Positions 17,458 through 25,228 of a stretch of DNA of 27,462 nucleotides are shown one piece after another. The position numbers and the translations under genes are program-made. Source of the DNA: Deltaproteobacteria bacterium (lineage in GTDB: Bacteria > Desulfobacterota_B > Binatia > UBA9968); the NCBI GenBank assembly GCA_016193385.1, contig JACPSF010000215.1, forward strand, positions 1 to 27,462, in the 5' to 3' direction. The notes beneath the pieces are model-generated. The model saw only the letters and a program-made list of their open reading frames with translations. It was not told the DNA's origin and made no database searches. Positions within the stretch are counted from its first letter, which is position 1; each line of letters starts with the position of its first letter.

Positions 17458-20279
17458 AGGTGGCCTCCCAATAGTTGGTCTGCCCTCTTCACCTCTACGC
17501 GCGTTCCTCGGTCGCTGAAGCCGGGATAGTTGCTCATCGTGATCGGACGAATCTGAAAGTAATCCCCAGCCAGTTCGATAGGGTTCATCGGAGACGCCAT
17601 AACGCTCTTGAAGTGGCGCCAGCCGTCGAACTGGTAGTTCTCCCACGCGTGGTACATGATCACTTGCCCGGTCTTGACCGAAGGCGAAACCGTGGCGTGC
17701 ACCTTAAATGAGGCAACGTCATTACGCACTTCCACAACATCGCCATCGCGGATTCCTCTGCTTGAGGCATCCTGCGCGCTCATGAACATCGCGGGCTCGC
17801 CTCGTTGGAGTTGGAGGAGCAGCGATTCGTCGACTTGGTCACTGTGGATGCTCCAGCGCGCATGCCCGCCGGTGATCATCAGAGGATAATCGCCTCCCGC
17901 CTTGGGAGGGTCCTTGTGGACCGGCAGGTCTTCCCCGAGCTCGCGAAACAGATCGTGGTCGATCAAGAACTGAATGCGCCGCGTGAGGGTCGGATAGGGA
18001 TCCTTCCTTTCGGTATGCCAGGTGAGCGGCACCAGGGGCTCCCCGGGAACGATGTCGCAGGTATTCCCAATCGAGCGCATACCGGTGCCAACGCCGGTGT
18101 AAGAGGCGATCCCGCGCTCCTTGAACTCCTCCCAGTCGATCTCCTCGACATTGGAGGCGTTTAAGAACGCATCGCGGGCAATCCCCTCCTCGTCGTCTTC
18201 GCTATAGAGACCGCCAAAAGTCACTTTGTCCTCCAGGCCGGAGAAACGGTGCTCCACCCCGCTAGCATTCACGTAGCTTTCCACGCCCCGCTCCCTCGCG
18301 CGCTCTTCGACCTTCCGGGCAAGCAGGCAGAACATCTTCCACTCGCCCAGCGATTCGTAGAGCGGCTCGGTCGCCTGATTAACGACGTGGACGAAGGGCT
18401 GAACCGGCATGCCCATGAGAAAAGTAGAGGTCTTCTCGTACCAGCTACAGGCGGGAAGGACCAGATCGGCGTAAAGCGCCGAGGCGTTCCAGCGCCAATC
18501 GATGGACACCAGCAAGCGGAGCTTGGGCAAGAAAGTTTCGAGCAGAGAGTTGGTGCAGCGAGCCCGGCGCAGGAAATTGCCCCCCAGGGCGAACATTACT
18601 CTGGGCTCCTTCTCGGGCCCCGGCGAGAGAAACTGCCATTTCTTCTCGAAGGCCTCGCGGACGTATTCTTTGATCGGCCGCTTGAGATAGGGATCCCACT
18701 CCGGGTGCTTGGCGCAAAGATCAAGGATCCCGCCATGGAGGTAGTACATGAGCGAAGTCGGTGTGATGCCTCCCGAGGCGAAGGCCTGGTGCACGTATTC
18801 ATAGAGAATCATCTCGTCGGTGTAACCTTCTTCCCGCCACTGCGCGAAGCGGGGGTCTCCCCCGGCCGCGGAAAGGATGATCTGGTCGCCGCGCTTCTCG
18901 AGGCCTCCCAACGAAGTGTCCAGGCCCATCATAGGAAAGGCGCTGAACGTGGCGCCCTTTCGCCCCATGTGGCCGCACAGAGCAAACACGAGCAGGATGG
19001 CGCGCTCGATAAGATCGCCGTGGTAATGTTTTCCCCAGTTCGCCGTGCTGATATTGACCACGCCCTCGGCTGCGGCGATCTCTCGCGCCAGCCCCTCGAT
19101 CGTCGAAGCGGAAACGCCCGCGACCCGGCTGGCTTGCTCCGGGGTATAGTTCTGGTCCAAGTGACGGCGGAGCTGCTCCATGACCGGTTTTACGGCCACC
19201 GTGCCTTGCAGCGTCTCGACCCGATAGCTCCCTTCGAGCGCGGGAACAGCGCCGTTTAACGCAAGCGTCTTTTTCGGCGCTTCAGCCAACTTTCCCGAGG
19301 CGAGATCCCAGAAGTAGAAGATATCCTCGCGTCCGCCAGCCTTGAGGTCCTTTTCGCGCAAAAACCTTCCGGTGGATTCCACGACCAAAAGCGGGAGGTC
19401 TGTCTGCTCACGAACAAAATCCGCCTTGAACAAATTCTCCCGCAGGATCACCTGACACAGCGCCAATGCCAGCGCGGCGTCGCTGCCGACGTTCACGGGC
19501 ACCCACAGATCGGCATGGACCGCTGATGCGCTGTAGTCGGGAGAGATCGTGACGACCTTGGCCCCGTTGTAGCGAGCCTCAGCGATGAAGTGAAAGTTGG
19601 GGATATTCGTATAGGCCGGGTTGCCGCCCCAGATGAGGATCATGTTGGCGTAAAACCAGTTGTCCGCCGAATCCCCGACGATCACCTTCCCCAGCGTGAT
19701 CGCCACCCCCTGGTGATCGTCGCCGTTGTCCGCGGTCACGTTGGACAGGGGCGACCCCAGGCCGATAAAGAAGGCGGTCGGGGCGGTCCCCTCGCTGCCG
19801 ACGTTCATGACGCGGGTGCCGCCCGATTGCACGATGGCGTCGGGTCCCTCCTTGACGCAGGTATCGATGATGGCGTCGGCAACGTCGGTCAGGGCTTCAT
19901 CCCAACTGACGCGCTTCCATTTTCCCTCGCCGCGCTTCCCGACCCGTTTCATCGGGTACTTGATCCGCGTGGGATCGTACATCCGGTGGACGTAGCAGGC
20001 GCCTTTCTGGCAGCCCCGTGGATTGAAATCCGGTGCGAGCGGGTCGTTCAGCCGCGGGTAATTGGCCGCTTGCTCTTCCCTGAGCACCACGCCGTCTTTG
20101 ACGTAAATGTTGAAGTTGCAGGCCTGCTGGTACCAGCAGTTGGTAAGATGCGAGCCTTTGACCACGCGATCCCACTTCCACCCTTTCTGCCGCATCTCGC
20201 TCAGGGAGAACTCGGAGAGATCGCTCAGGTCTCCATTGCCAAGGTCCAAACCCTCCAACTCCAGCGTAAGATCCGCCAT
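17454..20279 (-). CDS. EbdA-like type II DMSO reductase family catalytic alpha subunit (alpha-1)
   Basis: This intact 941-residue alpha subunit is first after the beta subunit and chaperone, so it is the best candidate for the primary partner. FS0: His44-x3-Cys48-x5-Cys54 and Cys90; the Cys-x5-Cys spacing is two residues longer than in NarG (HxxxCxxxC). The probable Mo ligand is Asp187 (NGDDHQG). REQTDLPLLVVESTGRFLREKDL and the SDRGTRVEVK tail are family features. ATG 20279 has GGGGGAAAG just upstream and lies 15 nt after the chaperone stop. The N-terminus MADLTLELEG is acidic and hydrophilic with no twin-arginine motif, so cytoplasmic location is predicted. It is very similar to alpha-5. The enzyme class is clear; the substrate and direction of reaction are not. 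Confidence 0.92.
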   Translation of the reverse strand: MADLTLELEGLDLGNGDLSDLSEFSLSEMRQKGWKWDRVVKGSHLTNCWYQQACNFNIYVKDGVVLREEQAANYPRLNDPLAPDFNPRGCQKGACYVHRMYDPTRIKYPMKRVGKRGEGKWKRVSWDEALTDVADAIIDTCVKEGPDAIVQSGGTRVMNVGSEGTAPTAFFIGLGSPLSNVTADNGDDHQGVAITLGKVIVGDSADNWFYANMILIWGGNPAYTNIPNFHFIAEARYNGAKVVTISPDYSASAVHADLWVPVNVGSDAALALALCQVILRENLFKADFVREQTDLPLLVVESTGRFLREKDLKAGGREDIFYFWDLASGKLAEAPKKTLALNGAVPALEGSYRVETLQGTVAVKPVMEQLRRHLDQNYTPEQASRVAGVSASTIEGLAREIAAAEGVVNISTANWGKHYHGDLIERAILLVFALCGHMGRKGATFSAFPMMGLDTSLGGLEKRGDQIILSAAGGDPRFAQWREEGYTDEMILYEYVHQAFASGGITPTSLMYYLHGGILDLCAKHPEWDPYLKRPIKEYVREAFEKKWQFLSPGPEKEPRVMFALGGNFLRRARCTNSLLETFLPKLRLLVSIDWRWNASALYADLVLPACSWYEKTSTFLMGMPVQPFVHVVNQATEPLYESLGEWKMFCLLARKVEERARERGVESYVNASGVEHRFSGLEDKVTFGGLYSEDDEEGIARDAFLNASNVEEIDWEEFKERGIASYTGVGTGMRSIGNTCDIVPGEPLVPLTWHTERKDPYPTLTRRIQFLIDHDLFRELGEDLPVHKDPPKAGGDYPLMITGGHARWSIHSDQVDESLLLQLQRGEPAMFMSAQDASSRGIRDGDVVEVRNDVASFKVHATVSPSVKTGQVIMYHAWENYQFDGWRHFKSVMASPMNPIELAGDYFQIRPITMSNYPGFSDRGTRVEVKRADQLLGGHL

Positions 20280-20294
20280 GACTTTCCCCCAGCC

Positions 20295-20942
20295 CTATAC
20301 GGCCCGTAAATGAGCGACTTCTCTCTGGCAAAAGGTCGCGCTTAGCTGCGCCAGACCGGCATAGAACGGCACCCCGGTCCCGCCGATCTTCTCAGCCACC
20401 GTTGCCACAAAGTCATTCAGGTGGAAGCGCAAAAAATCTCGTTCGGCCTTTTGGTAAGCGCCCCGCTCCTTGCCCTGTAAAAGAGACTCTGCCTCCTTGA
20501 ATGTCAGCAGGTGCATGAACTCGAGCTCTGAAGCCAGATGGTCGGGTCGATCCCGCCGTTCAGTGGAGAGGCGAAGTCCAAAGTGATGATAGAACCGCAA
20601 GATCTCCTCCATCACTTTCATACGCCCGCCGCCACTCTCCCCTTCGTAGAGAAAACAGGGAGGACCGTGCGCTCCCCCCACATCGAACAGTTCGATGTAG
20701 CGGCTCTGGAATTCCTCGTAGCTCAACCCCGCGCCGCGGCCTAATGGATCCGCCTTCAGGCCGTCATAGGGAAGCTGCGCGAGCGCCTGCTGAACTTCAT
20801 CCGCAAATTGCCCGCTCTTCACCCTCTCGTACTGCTCCGGAGTCGGAAAGCGAAAAGCCTTGGAAAGAAGCGAGTACAAGCCACTGCGGCCCCCTATTTG
20901 CGTCTGCTCCGGTCCGTCGAGTTCTAGTCGATGGGCTTTCAT
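20295..20942 (-). CDS. TorD/DmsD/NarJ-family chaperone for type II molybdoenzyme
   Basis: This 215-residue, mainly helical, cytosolic chaperone is of the kind that binds apo-alpha subunits and assists pterin insertion. The diagnostic stretch RPDHLASELEFMHLL (around residues 133-147) matches the TorD/DmsD family core. SRYIELFDVGG and PPCFLYEG resemble the YxxLF...GPP...YE region of NarJ/DdhD-type chaperones. The ATG at 20942 overlaps the beta stop codon (TGATG); a GTG at 20945 is an equally possible start. It lies 15 nt upstream of alpha-1 and is the only chaperone gene in the window, so it may serve all five alpha subunits. Because no Tat leader is visible on them, its role is more likely cofactor loading than export proofreading. 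Confidence 0.88.
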   Translation of the reverse strand: MKAHRLELDGPEQTQIGGRSGLYSLLSKAFRFPTPEQYERVKSGQFADEVQQALAQLPYDGLKADPLGRGAGLSYEEFQSRYIELFDVGGAHGPPCFLYEGESGGGRMKVMEEILRFYHHFGLRLSTERRDRPDHLASELEFMHLLTFKEAESLLQGKERGAYQKAERDFLRFHLNDFVATVAEKIGGTGVPFYAGLAQLSATFCQREVAHLRAV

Positions 20943-21970
20943 CACTGCGTCACCTCACTAGGATCTTTGACAAAAGGTCCGAGAAGCTCTTGCCACCTTC
21001 TGGCAATGAGGATGTCTATGAGTTCAGAGCTTTCCTTTCTCCTTCTTTTCTCCATCTCTTCTTTCAAATGATCCAGAGCCCCATCGACTCCCGGCCCAAA
21101 GAGACTCCGAAGGTATTCCGTCGGGACGCGGGGTTTGGACTTGTCAACCTCACCGTCCCCATTCAGCACGGGAGGGGCCAGAGGCGGGACGTAGTAGACA
21201 TTGGGTTTGGTGCCGAACTCAGCGTGAAGCGGCAACGCGACCTTCCATTTCTCAACGAGCTTATGGACAGGTCCGTCGGCGTCATCCAAGAAGCCAACCC
21301 AGATGCAGCGGCCCGGACATTGCCTGACGCACGCCGGGGCAACCTCCTGCTCCATCCTGGGCAGGCAGCCGTTACACTTTTGCGCTACATTGTGCAGCGG
21401 GTTCCTGTAGATCTCCTTATAAGGACAACCCTGCATGCAAACCGGCGTCGGGCAAGCCTCACACTTCTCGCTGTCGACGATAAGCACCAACCCATCTTCC
21501 ACGCGCTTGTGAATCGCGTCGTAGGGACAAGCTTCCGCGCAGGCCGGACGCGTGCAGTGGTTGCAAAGGCGCGGCATGTAAAAGAAATAGGCATTGGGAT
21601 ATTCACCGCTGGCAATGTCCTCCTCCCAGTTGGGGCCCCACCCGGGACTCTCCCGCGGCGCCAAATGAACGGCGTTGCCCTTCCCTCCGAAGAATACCTC
21701 CTCATAATTGAACTCCATGGGCTTGCCGTAATCCTCCGCTGCGGCCGCTCTGCCCAGTCGGAGCTTTCCGTCCCCATCGTAGCCTCCCCCCATCTTTTCC
21801 CAATCCTTCGGGTACCCGCGACCCGGGACGGTGTTCACCTTCATCCACCACATGTGGTCCATCCCTTTGTCGTTGGTCCACAAGGTCTTGCACGCGATCG
21901 TGCACGTGTGGCATCCCATGCACTTGTTAAGGTCGACAACAAATGCGATCTGCCTTTCCGATTTGGGCAT
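20942..21970 (-). CDS. EbdB/DdhB-like Fe-S beta subunit of type II molybdoenzyme
   Basis: This 342-residue electron-transfer subunit contains VVDLNKCMGCHTCTIACK, the MWWMKVNTVPG block and GGGYDG, which are characteristic of EbdB, DdhB, SerB and ClrB beta subunits. Cys sets are 17/20/23/27, 136/139/144/148, 170/173/178/182 and 199/202/214/218. The third set has four Cys (C-x2-C-x4-C-x3-C), unlike the CxxW-type [3Fe-4S] site of NarH. The C-terminal ~80 residues carry a Lys/Glu-rich helix. ATG 21970 has AAGGGGG 5 nt upstream; a GTG at 21985 would include the SD. It is the first gene of the minus-strand block, about 170 nt downstream of a sigma-54-like promoter. It is the only type II beta subunit here and presumably pairs with several alphas. 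No haem-b gamma gene is visible. Confidence 0.92.
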   Translation of the reverse strand: MPKSERQIAFVVDLNKCMGCHTCTIACKTLWTNDKGMDHMWWMKVNTVPGRGYPKDWEKMGGGYDGDGKLRLGRAAAAEDYGKPMEFNYEEVFFGGKGNAVHLAPRESPGWGPNWEEDIASGEYPNAYFFYMPRLCNHCTRPACAEACPYDAIHKRVEDGLVLIVDSEKCEACPTPVCMQGCPYKEIYRNPLHNVAQKCNGCLPRMEQEVAPACVRQCPGRCIWVGFLDDADGPVHKLVEKWKVALPLHAEFGTKPNVYYVPPLAPPVLNGDGEVDKSKPRVPTEYLRSLFGPGVDGALDHLKEEMEKRRRKESSELIDILIARRWQELLGPFVKDPSEVTQ

Positions 21971-22152
21971 ACGTCCCCCTTCCACCCGTTACTGGGTTGA
22001 AAAAAATAGGATTGAGATATGGAATTGGCTGAGAATTATCCGGGACCGCGTTGGAAATTCGCGACTCATGAAAAACGCCACCTTATCAAACACTGAAAAG
22101 ACTGATTTGAAAGAGCCCGTTAAGCAACCTGCCGACTTTAGCCAGATTGCGA

Positions 22153-22168
22153 AGCATAATCTGTGCCA
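22153..22168 (-). promoter_or_regulatory. Sigma-54 (-24/-12) promoter candidate for the minus-strand operon
   Basis: Reading the minus strand gives TGGCACAGATTATGCT. The -24 half TGGCAC is perfect, the -12 half is ATGCT (consensus TTGCW), and GG and GC are exactly 10 nt apart as required. Transcription would begin near 22142, leaving a leader of about 170 nt before the beta-subunit start at 21970. This is a prediction from the motif only. Confidence 0.6.
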
Positions 22169-22293
22169 CGAGGAACGAGAAACATTCGCAACGAAAGGGG
22201 CTGATGTTTTCTTAAAATTTGCAAAAAAGGGCGGGAGATTTCCTTAAAATAAGAAAGCACATTTGATTTCGACTTCAAAAATGAATGATCGCG

Positions 22294-22310
22294 CTGGCAT
22301 ACAAGTTGCG
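22294..22310 (+). promoter_or_regulatory. Sigma-54 (-24/-12) promoter candidate for the plus-strand operon
   Basis: The sequence CTGGCATACAAGTTGCG has TGGCAT for TGGCAC and TTGCG for TTGCW, with the obligatory 10 nt between GG and GC. Transcription would begin near 22321, about 33 nt before the TTG start of the MoaD-like gene. Its position and orientation fit the only obvious promoter for the plus block. Confidence 0.55.
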
Positions 22311-22353
22311 TGTCCTTTTTCGCAGGATCTCCCAACAGTAGAGAGAAAACGCC

Positions 22354-22647
22354 TTGAGGGTAAATGTTCATTTCTACGGTTTCGTGCGCGATGTCGTAGA
22401 CACATCAAAGATCGCTATCGAGACCTCCCAGGATATAAGCGTGCGAGAGCTCCTTGACCTGGCCTCGAAAAGATTCGGGGAAGCGCTGCGCGAACGCTTG
22501 CTGAGCGGCAGCGGGGAGTTGCAAGCCAACGTACGGGTCTTCGTCGGGGAAGACGAGACGGCCTCGCTGGAAACCCCGATCAGCGACGGGCAAAACGGCT
22601 CGACCGAGGTCAAGGTCTTTGTGCTCTCAGCCATAGCAGGCGGCTAA
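22354..22647 (+). CDS. MoaD/ThiS-family sulfur carrier protein
   Basis: This 97-residue beta-grasp protein ends in Ala-Gly-Gly, the tail that is adenylated and thiocarboxylated in MoaD-type sulfur carriers. VNVHFYGFVRDVV is the first strand, IAIETSQDISVRELLDLASKRF the second strand and helix, and STEVKVFVLSAIAGG the last strand. The start codon is TTG at 22354 with only a weak AGAGA upstream; the nearby ATG at 22364 is out of frame. It is the first gene after the sigma-54-like promoter and lies 4 nt before the catalytic gene. This suggests a dedicated supply of sulfur for the pterin dithiolene of this enzyme. Tungsten rather than molybdenum use is possible but not shown. Confidence 0.85.
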   Translation: MRVNVHFYGFVRDVVDTSKIAIETSQDISVRELLDLASKRFGEALRERLLSGSGELQANVRVFVGEDETASLETPISDGQNGSTEVKVFVLSAIAGG

Positions 22648-22651
22648 CAAC

Positions 22652-25228
22652 ATGCAACCCACTATGGCCCAAGAGGATGTTTGGATTCCGACGACCTGTG
22701 GCCTCTGTTACAGCGTATGCGCTCTAAAGGTGCATCGCGTGAACGGCACGGTGGTCAAGATCGAAGGGAATCCTGACTCCGCGACCAACCGAGGCAGGCT
22801 CTGCCCTCGCGGGGTGAGCGGTATCATGTCCCTTTACGATCCCAACCGGGTCAATGTGCCGCTCAAACGGACCAATCCTCAGAAAGGCCTGGACATCGAT
22901 CCCGGTTGGACAGAGATCACGTGGGAGGAGGCGCTCGATACCGTCGCCGAGCGGCTGAAAAAGATTCGCCAGGAAGATCCGCGCAAGCTCCTTTTGACCG
23001 GCACGGTTACCACGCAGGACGAAGTCCCCTTTAGCAGGATCTTCACCATGGCCTACGGCACACCCAACGGCTGGAACTCTGGCGCCGGCAACCATTGCGG
23101 CACGGCTGAACATCTCTTCGGCGCCCTCCTGCACGCCTCCTGGGCAAAACAGCCCGATCCTGATTATTGCCGCTATCTATTGAACTTCGGTACCTCGATC
23201 GGCTCCGGCAGCTACTATTGCGTGACCGGAATGGCGCAACGGATAGCCGACGCCCGCCTTCGCGGGATGAAGCACGTGGCGATCGACCCATTTCTCAGCC
23301 CGAGCGCGGAAAAAGCCGATGAGTGGATCCCCATTCTCCCCGGCACCGACGGGGCCGCGGCCATGGCGATGCTGCATGTGCTCCTGCACGAGTTGAACGT
23401 CTACGATAGCGAATACCTCAAGCACCATACCAACGCTCCCTATCTCATTGGCGACGACGGCCTCTATCTTAGGGATACCAAGGAGAAGCTCCCGCTAGTT
23501 TGGGATCCGATCGACTCCAGCGCCAAATCGTTCCGTGCGCCGGGCATCAAAGACTTCGCTTTAGAAGGCGTCTACAGCGTGGAGGGCGCACGCGCCCGGC
23601 CGGCCTTCGCTCTGCTCAAAGAGCACTTGAAGCCCTTTACCCCCGAATGGGCCGAACCGATAACCACGATGGCCGCCGCTACGATCCGGCGCATCTCCAA
23701 GGAATTCGCCGACGAGGCCCGCATCGGCAGCACGATCGTCCTGGACGGCAAGGTTCTTCCCTATCGCCCCGTGGCGGTCATGTACTTCAAAGGCGCCCAG
23801 GGTCACAAGAATGCCCTGCTGACCTGCATGGCGCTGGAACTTCTCACCGAGATCGTCGGCGCTTCCAACGTGCCTGGGGGTCTACTGGGAATGAACTCCC
23901 GCTCGCTTGGCCATCCCGAATCCGGCCAGCCGAGCTGGACCCCGAAGTCTGACCGGGACGGGCTCATGATACCCGGCCACTGGCCCAATGTGTTTCCTCC
24001 TTATCCCCCGAAAGAAGTCAAAGCGACTGAGACCATCGACTTAAAAGGCCTGGTTCCCACCTGTCCCGGAAGCTCGGGGGCCTTGCCGGTGGTCATGGCG
24101 GATCCCCAACGCTTTGGCGTCCCCTATCAGATCGAGATGAATTTTCACATAGGCTCCAACTATGCGATGACTTTTGCCGATCCGAAAGCGATCGCCGAAG
24201 TCTTCAAAAACGTCTTCCAGGTTTCTTTCTCCCTCTTCCTCGATGAGGCAACCTATTTCTCCGATATCGTTATGCCCGCGGCCAGTTACCTGGAGCGCCT
24301 CAGCCACACGGCCGATTGGATGAGTTCCAATGCACCGGTCGGCGAGTGGTGCTATCACATCCGGCAGCCGGTGGTTAAGCCCATCGCTCAGCGCCGTAGT
24401 GTCTGCGAGATCCTCCTGGAGTTAGTGGAACAGCTCGAGATGCGCGAGGAATTTTATGCTTTCGGCAATCTGGTGCTCGAGCTGAAGGAGCCTTACAGAC
24501 TTGACTCCGCGCGGCACTACTCATGGGAAGAGATCGTGGACCACCGCTACCGATCCCTTTTCGGCGCCGAGCATGGCCTGGAGTGGTTCAAACAAAATGG
24601 CCTCATCAAGTGGCCCAAAAAGGCGGAAGAGGTCTACTGGAAACCTCTGTCCGAAGCTCGCGCGCCCATTTACTTCGAATGGTTTAAATCTCTGGGGGAC
24701 AGGGTAAAAACCAACGCTCAACAGATCGGGATCAAATTGGACACCAGCGCCTTTCAGCCTCTTCCTGAATGGCGTCCTTGCCGCGCCCACACGGAGAATG
24801 GCGCCGGCTACGATCTCTATGCCATTTATTACAAGCTCCCCATGCAGACTTTCTCGGGCACTTATAACAATCCCTGGCTTGACGAGGCTTCCCAGATCAA
24901 CCGCTTCGCCTACGGCGTAGCCATCAACGCCGCAACGGCACATTCTAAGGATATCCGGGACGGGGACTGGATTGAGATCACCTCCGTCTCAACAGGCAAC
25001 ACGATTCGCGGACGTGCCGCCGTCACCGAGGGGGTCCACCCCGAGGTGATCGCCATCGCGGGTTGCGGCGGTCACTGGTCCAAATACTTGACCAACGCAA
25101 GCCAGGAAGGCAAAGGGCTCTGCTTCGAATGGCTGATGCCGGTAGGCCTAGACAATGTCGACATCCCTTCTCTCACCCAGGACCAGTGCGTGAAGGTCCA
25201 CGTAACCAAAGCTCGGGTGCAAGCATGA
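22652..25228 (+). CDS. Molybdopterin/tungstopterin oxidoreductase catalytic subunit, Cys-ligand type (PsrA/FdhA-like)
   Basis: This 858-residue catalytic subunit has Cys16-x2-Cys19-x3-Cys23-x27-Cys51 for a [4Fe-4S] cluster. Cys149 (in AGNHCGTAEH) lies at the expected metal-ligand position and is conserved in the second catalytic gene at 26854. DEWIPILPGTDGAAAMAM is the cofactor-binding block; the C-terminal domain includes HSKDIRDGDWIEI. ATG 22652 or 22664 are both possible starts; neither has a strong SD (GGCGG only). The stop overlaps the ferredoxin subunit by 4 nt (ATGA). With the ferredoxin and NrfD subunits it forms a PsrABC-like complex exchanging electrons with quinone. No twin-arginine leader is visible. 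Polysulfide, thiosulfate, arsenic or organic substrates cannot be told apart here. Confidence 0.9.
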   Translation: MQPTMAQEDVWIPTTCGLCYSVCALKVHRVNGTVVKIEGNPDSATNRGRLCPRGVSGIMSLYDPNRVNVPLKRTNPQKGLDIDPGWTEITWEEALDTVAERLKKIRQEDPRKLLLTGTVTTQDEVPFSRIFTMAYGTPNGWNSGAGNHCGTAEHLFGALLHASWAKQPDPDYCRYLLNFGTSIGSGSYYCVTGMAQRIADARLRGMKHVAIDPFLSPSAEKADEWIPILPGTDGAAAMAMLHVLLHELNVYDSEYLKHHTNAPYLIGDDGLYLRDTKEKLPLVWDPIDSSAKSFRAPGIKDFALEGVYSVEGARARPAFALLKEHLKPFTPEWAEPITTMAAATIRRISKEFADEARIGSTIVLDGKVLPYRPVAVMYFKGAQGHKNALLTCMALELLTEIVGASNVPGGLLGMNSRSLGHPESGQPSWTPKSDRDGLMIPGHWPNVFPPYPPKEVKATETIDLKGLVPTCPGSSGALPVVMADPQRFGVPYQIEMNFHIGSNYAMTFADPKAIAEVFKNVFQVSFSLFLDEATYFSDIVMPAASYLERLSHTADWMSSNAPVGEWCYHIRQPVVKPIAQRRSVCEILLELVEQLEMREEFYAFGNLVLELKEPYRLDSARHYSWEEIVDHRYRSLFGAEHGLEWFKQNGLIKWPKKAEEVYWKPLSEARAPIYFEWFKSLGDRVKTNAQQIGIKLDTSAFQPLPEWRPCRAHTENGAGYDLYAIYYKLPMQTFSGTYNNPWLDEASQINRFAYGVAINAATAHSKDIRDGDWIEITSVSTGNTIRGRAAVTEGVHPEVIAIAGCGGHWSKYLTNASQEGKGLCFEWLMPVGLDNVDIPSLTQDQCVKVHVTKARVQA

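Larger units (their letters stand above)
21971..22353. promoter_or_regulatory. Divergent intergenic control region between the two operons
   Basis: This 383-nt gap is clearly AT-richer than its surroundings and holds no credible gene. It carries two oppositely oriented -24/-12 promoter candidates (separate entries) about 125 nt apart. That spacing leaves room for enhancer-binding-protein sites between or beside them. The minus-strand leader (about 170 nt) includes a weak dyad TCAAA-N15-TTTGA near 22087-22111 and a run of A/T near 22001. No riboswitch fold was recognised by eye. Confidence 0.6.

Noticed and set aside
17458..17646. 63-residue N-terminal extension of alpha-2
   Set aside because: The extension is the 3' end of alpha-1 read in another frame; the ATG at 17457 has a good SD and aligns with alpha-3.
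18249..19259. 336-residue plus-strand reading frame
   Set aside because: It is antisense to alpha-1, with low-complexity His/Arg/Gly-rich translation and no SD; it is a shadow of the real gene.
20744..22000. 418-residue plus-strand reading frame across the chaperone and beta genes
   Set aside because: It runs antisense across two well-supported genes and into the intergenic region; it has no recognisable motif.
21971..22141. Moco riboswitch in the leader of the beta-subunit gene
   Set aside because: The leader is about 170 nt, but I could not trace the conserved stems by eye; a covariance-model search would be needed.
22652..25228. Acetylene hydratase or formate dehydrogenase as a specific name for this catalytic subunit
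   Set aside because: The Cys-ligand type is shared by several classes and no decisive active-site signature was seen; the NrfD partner argues against acetylene hydratase.
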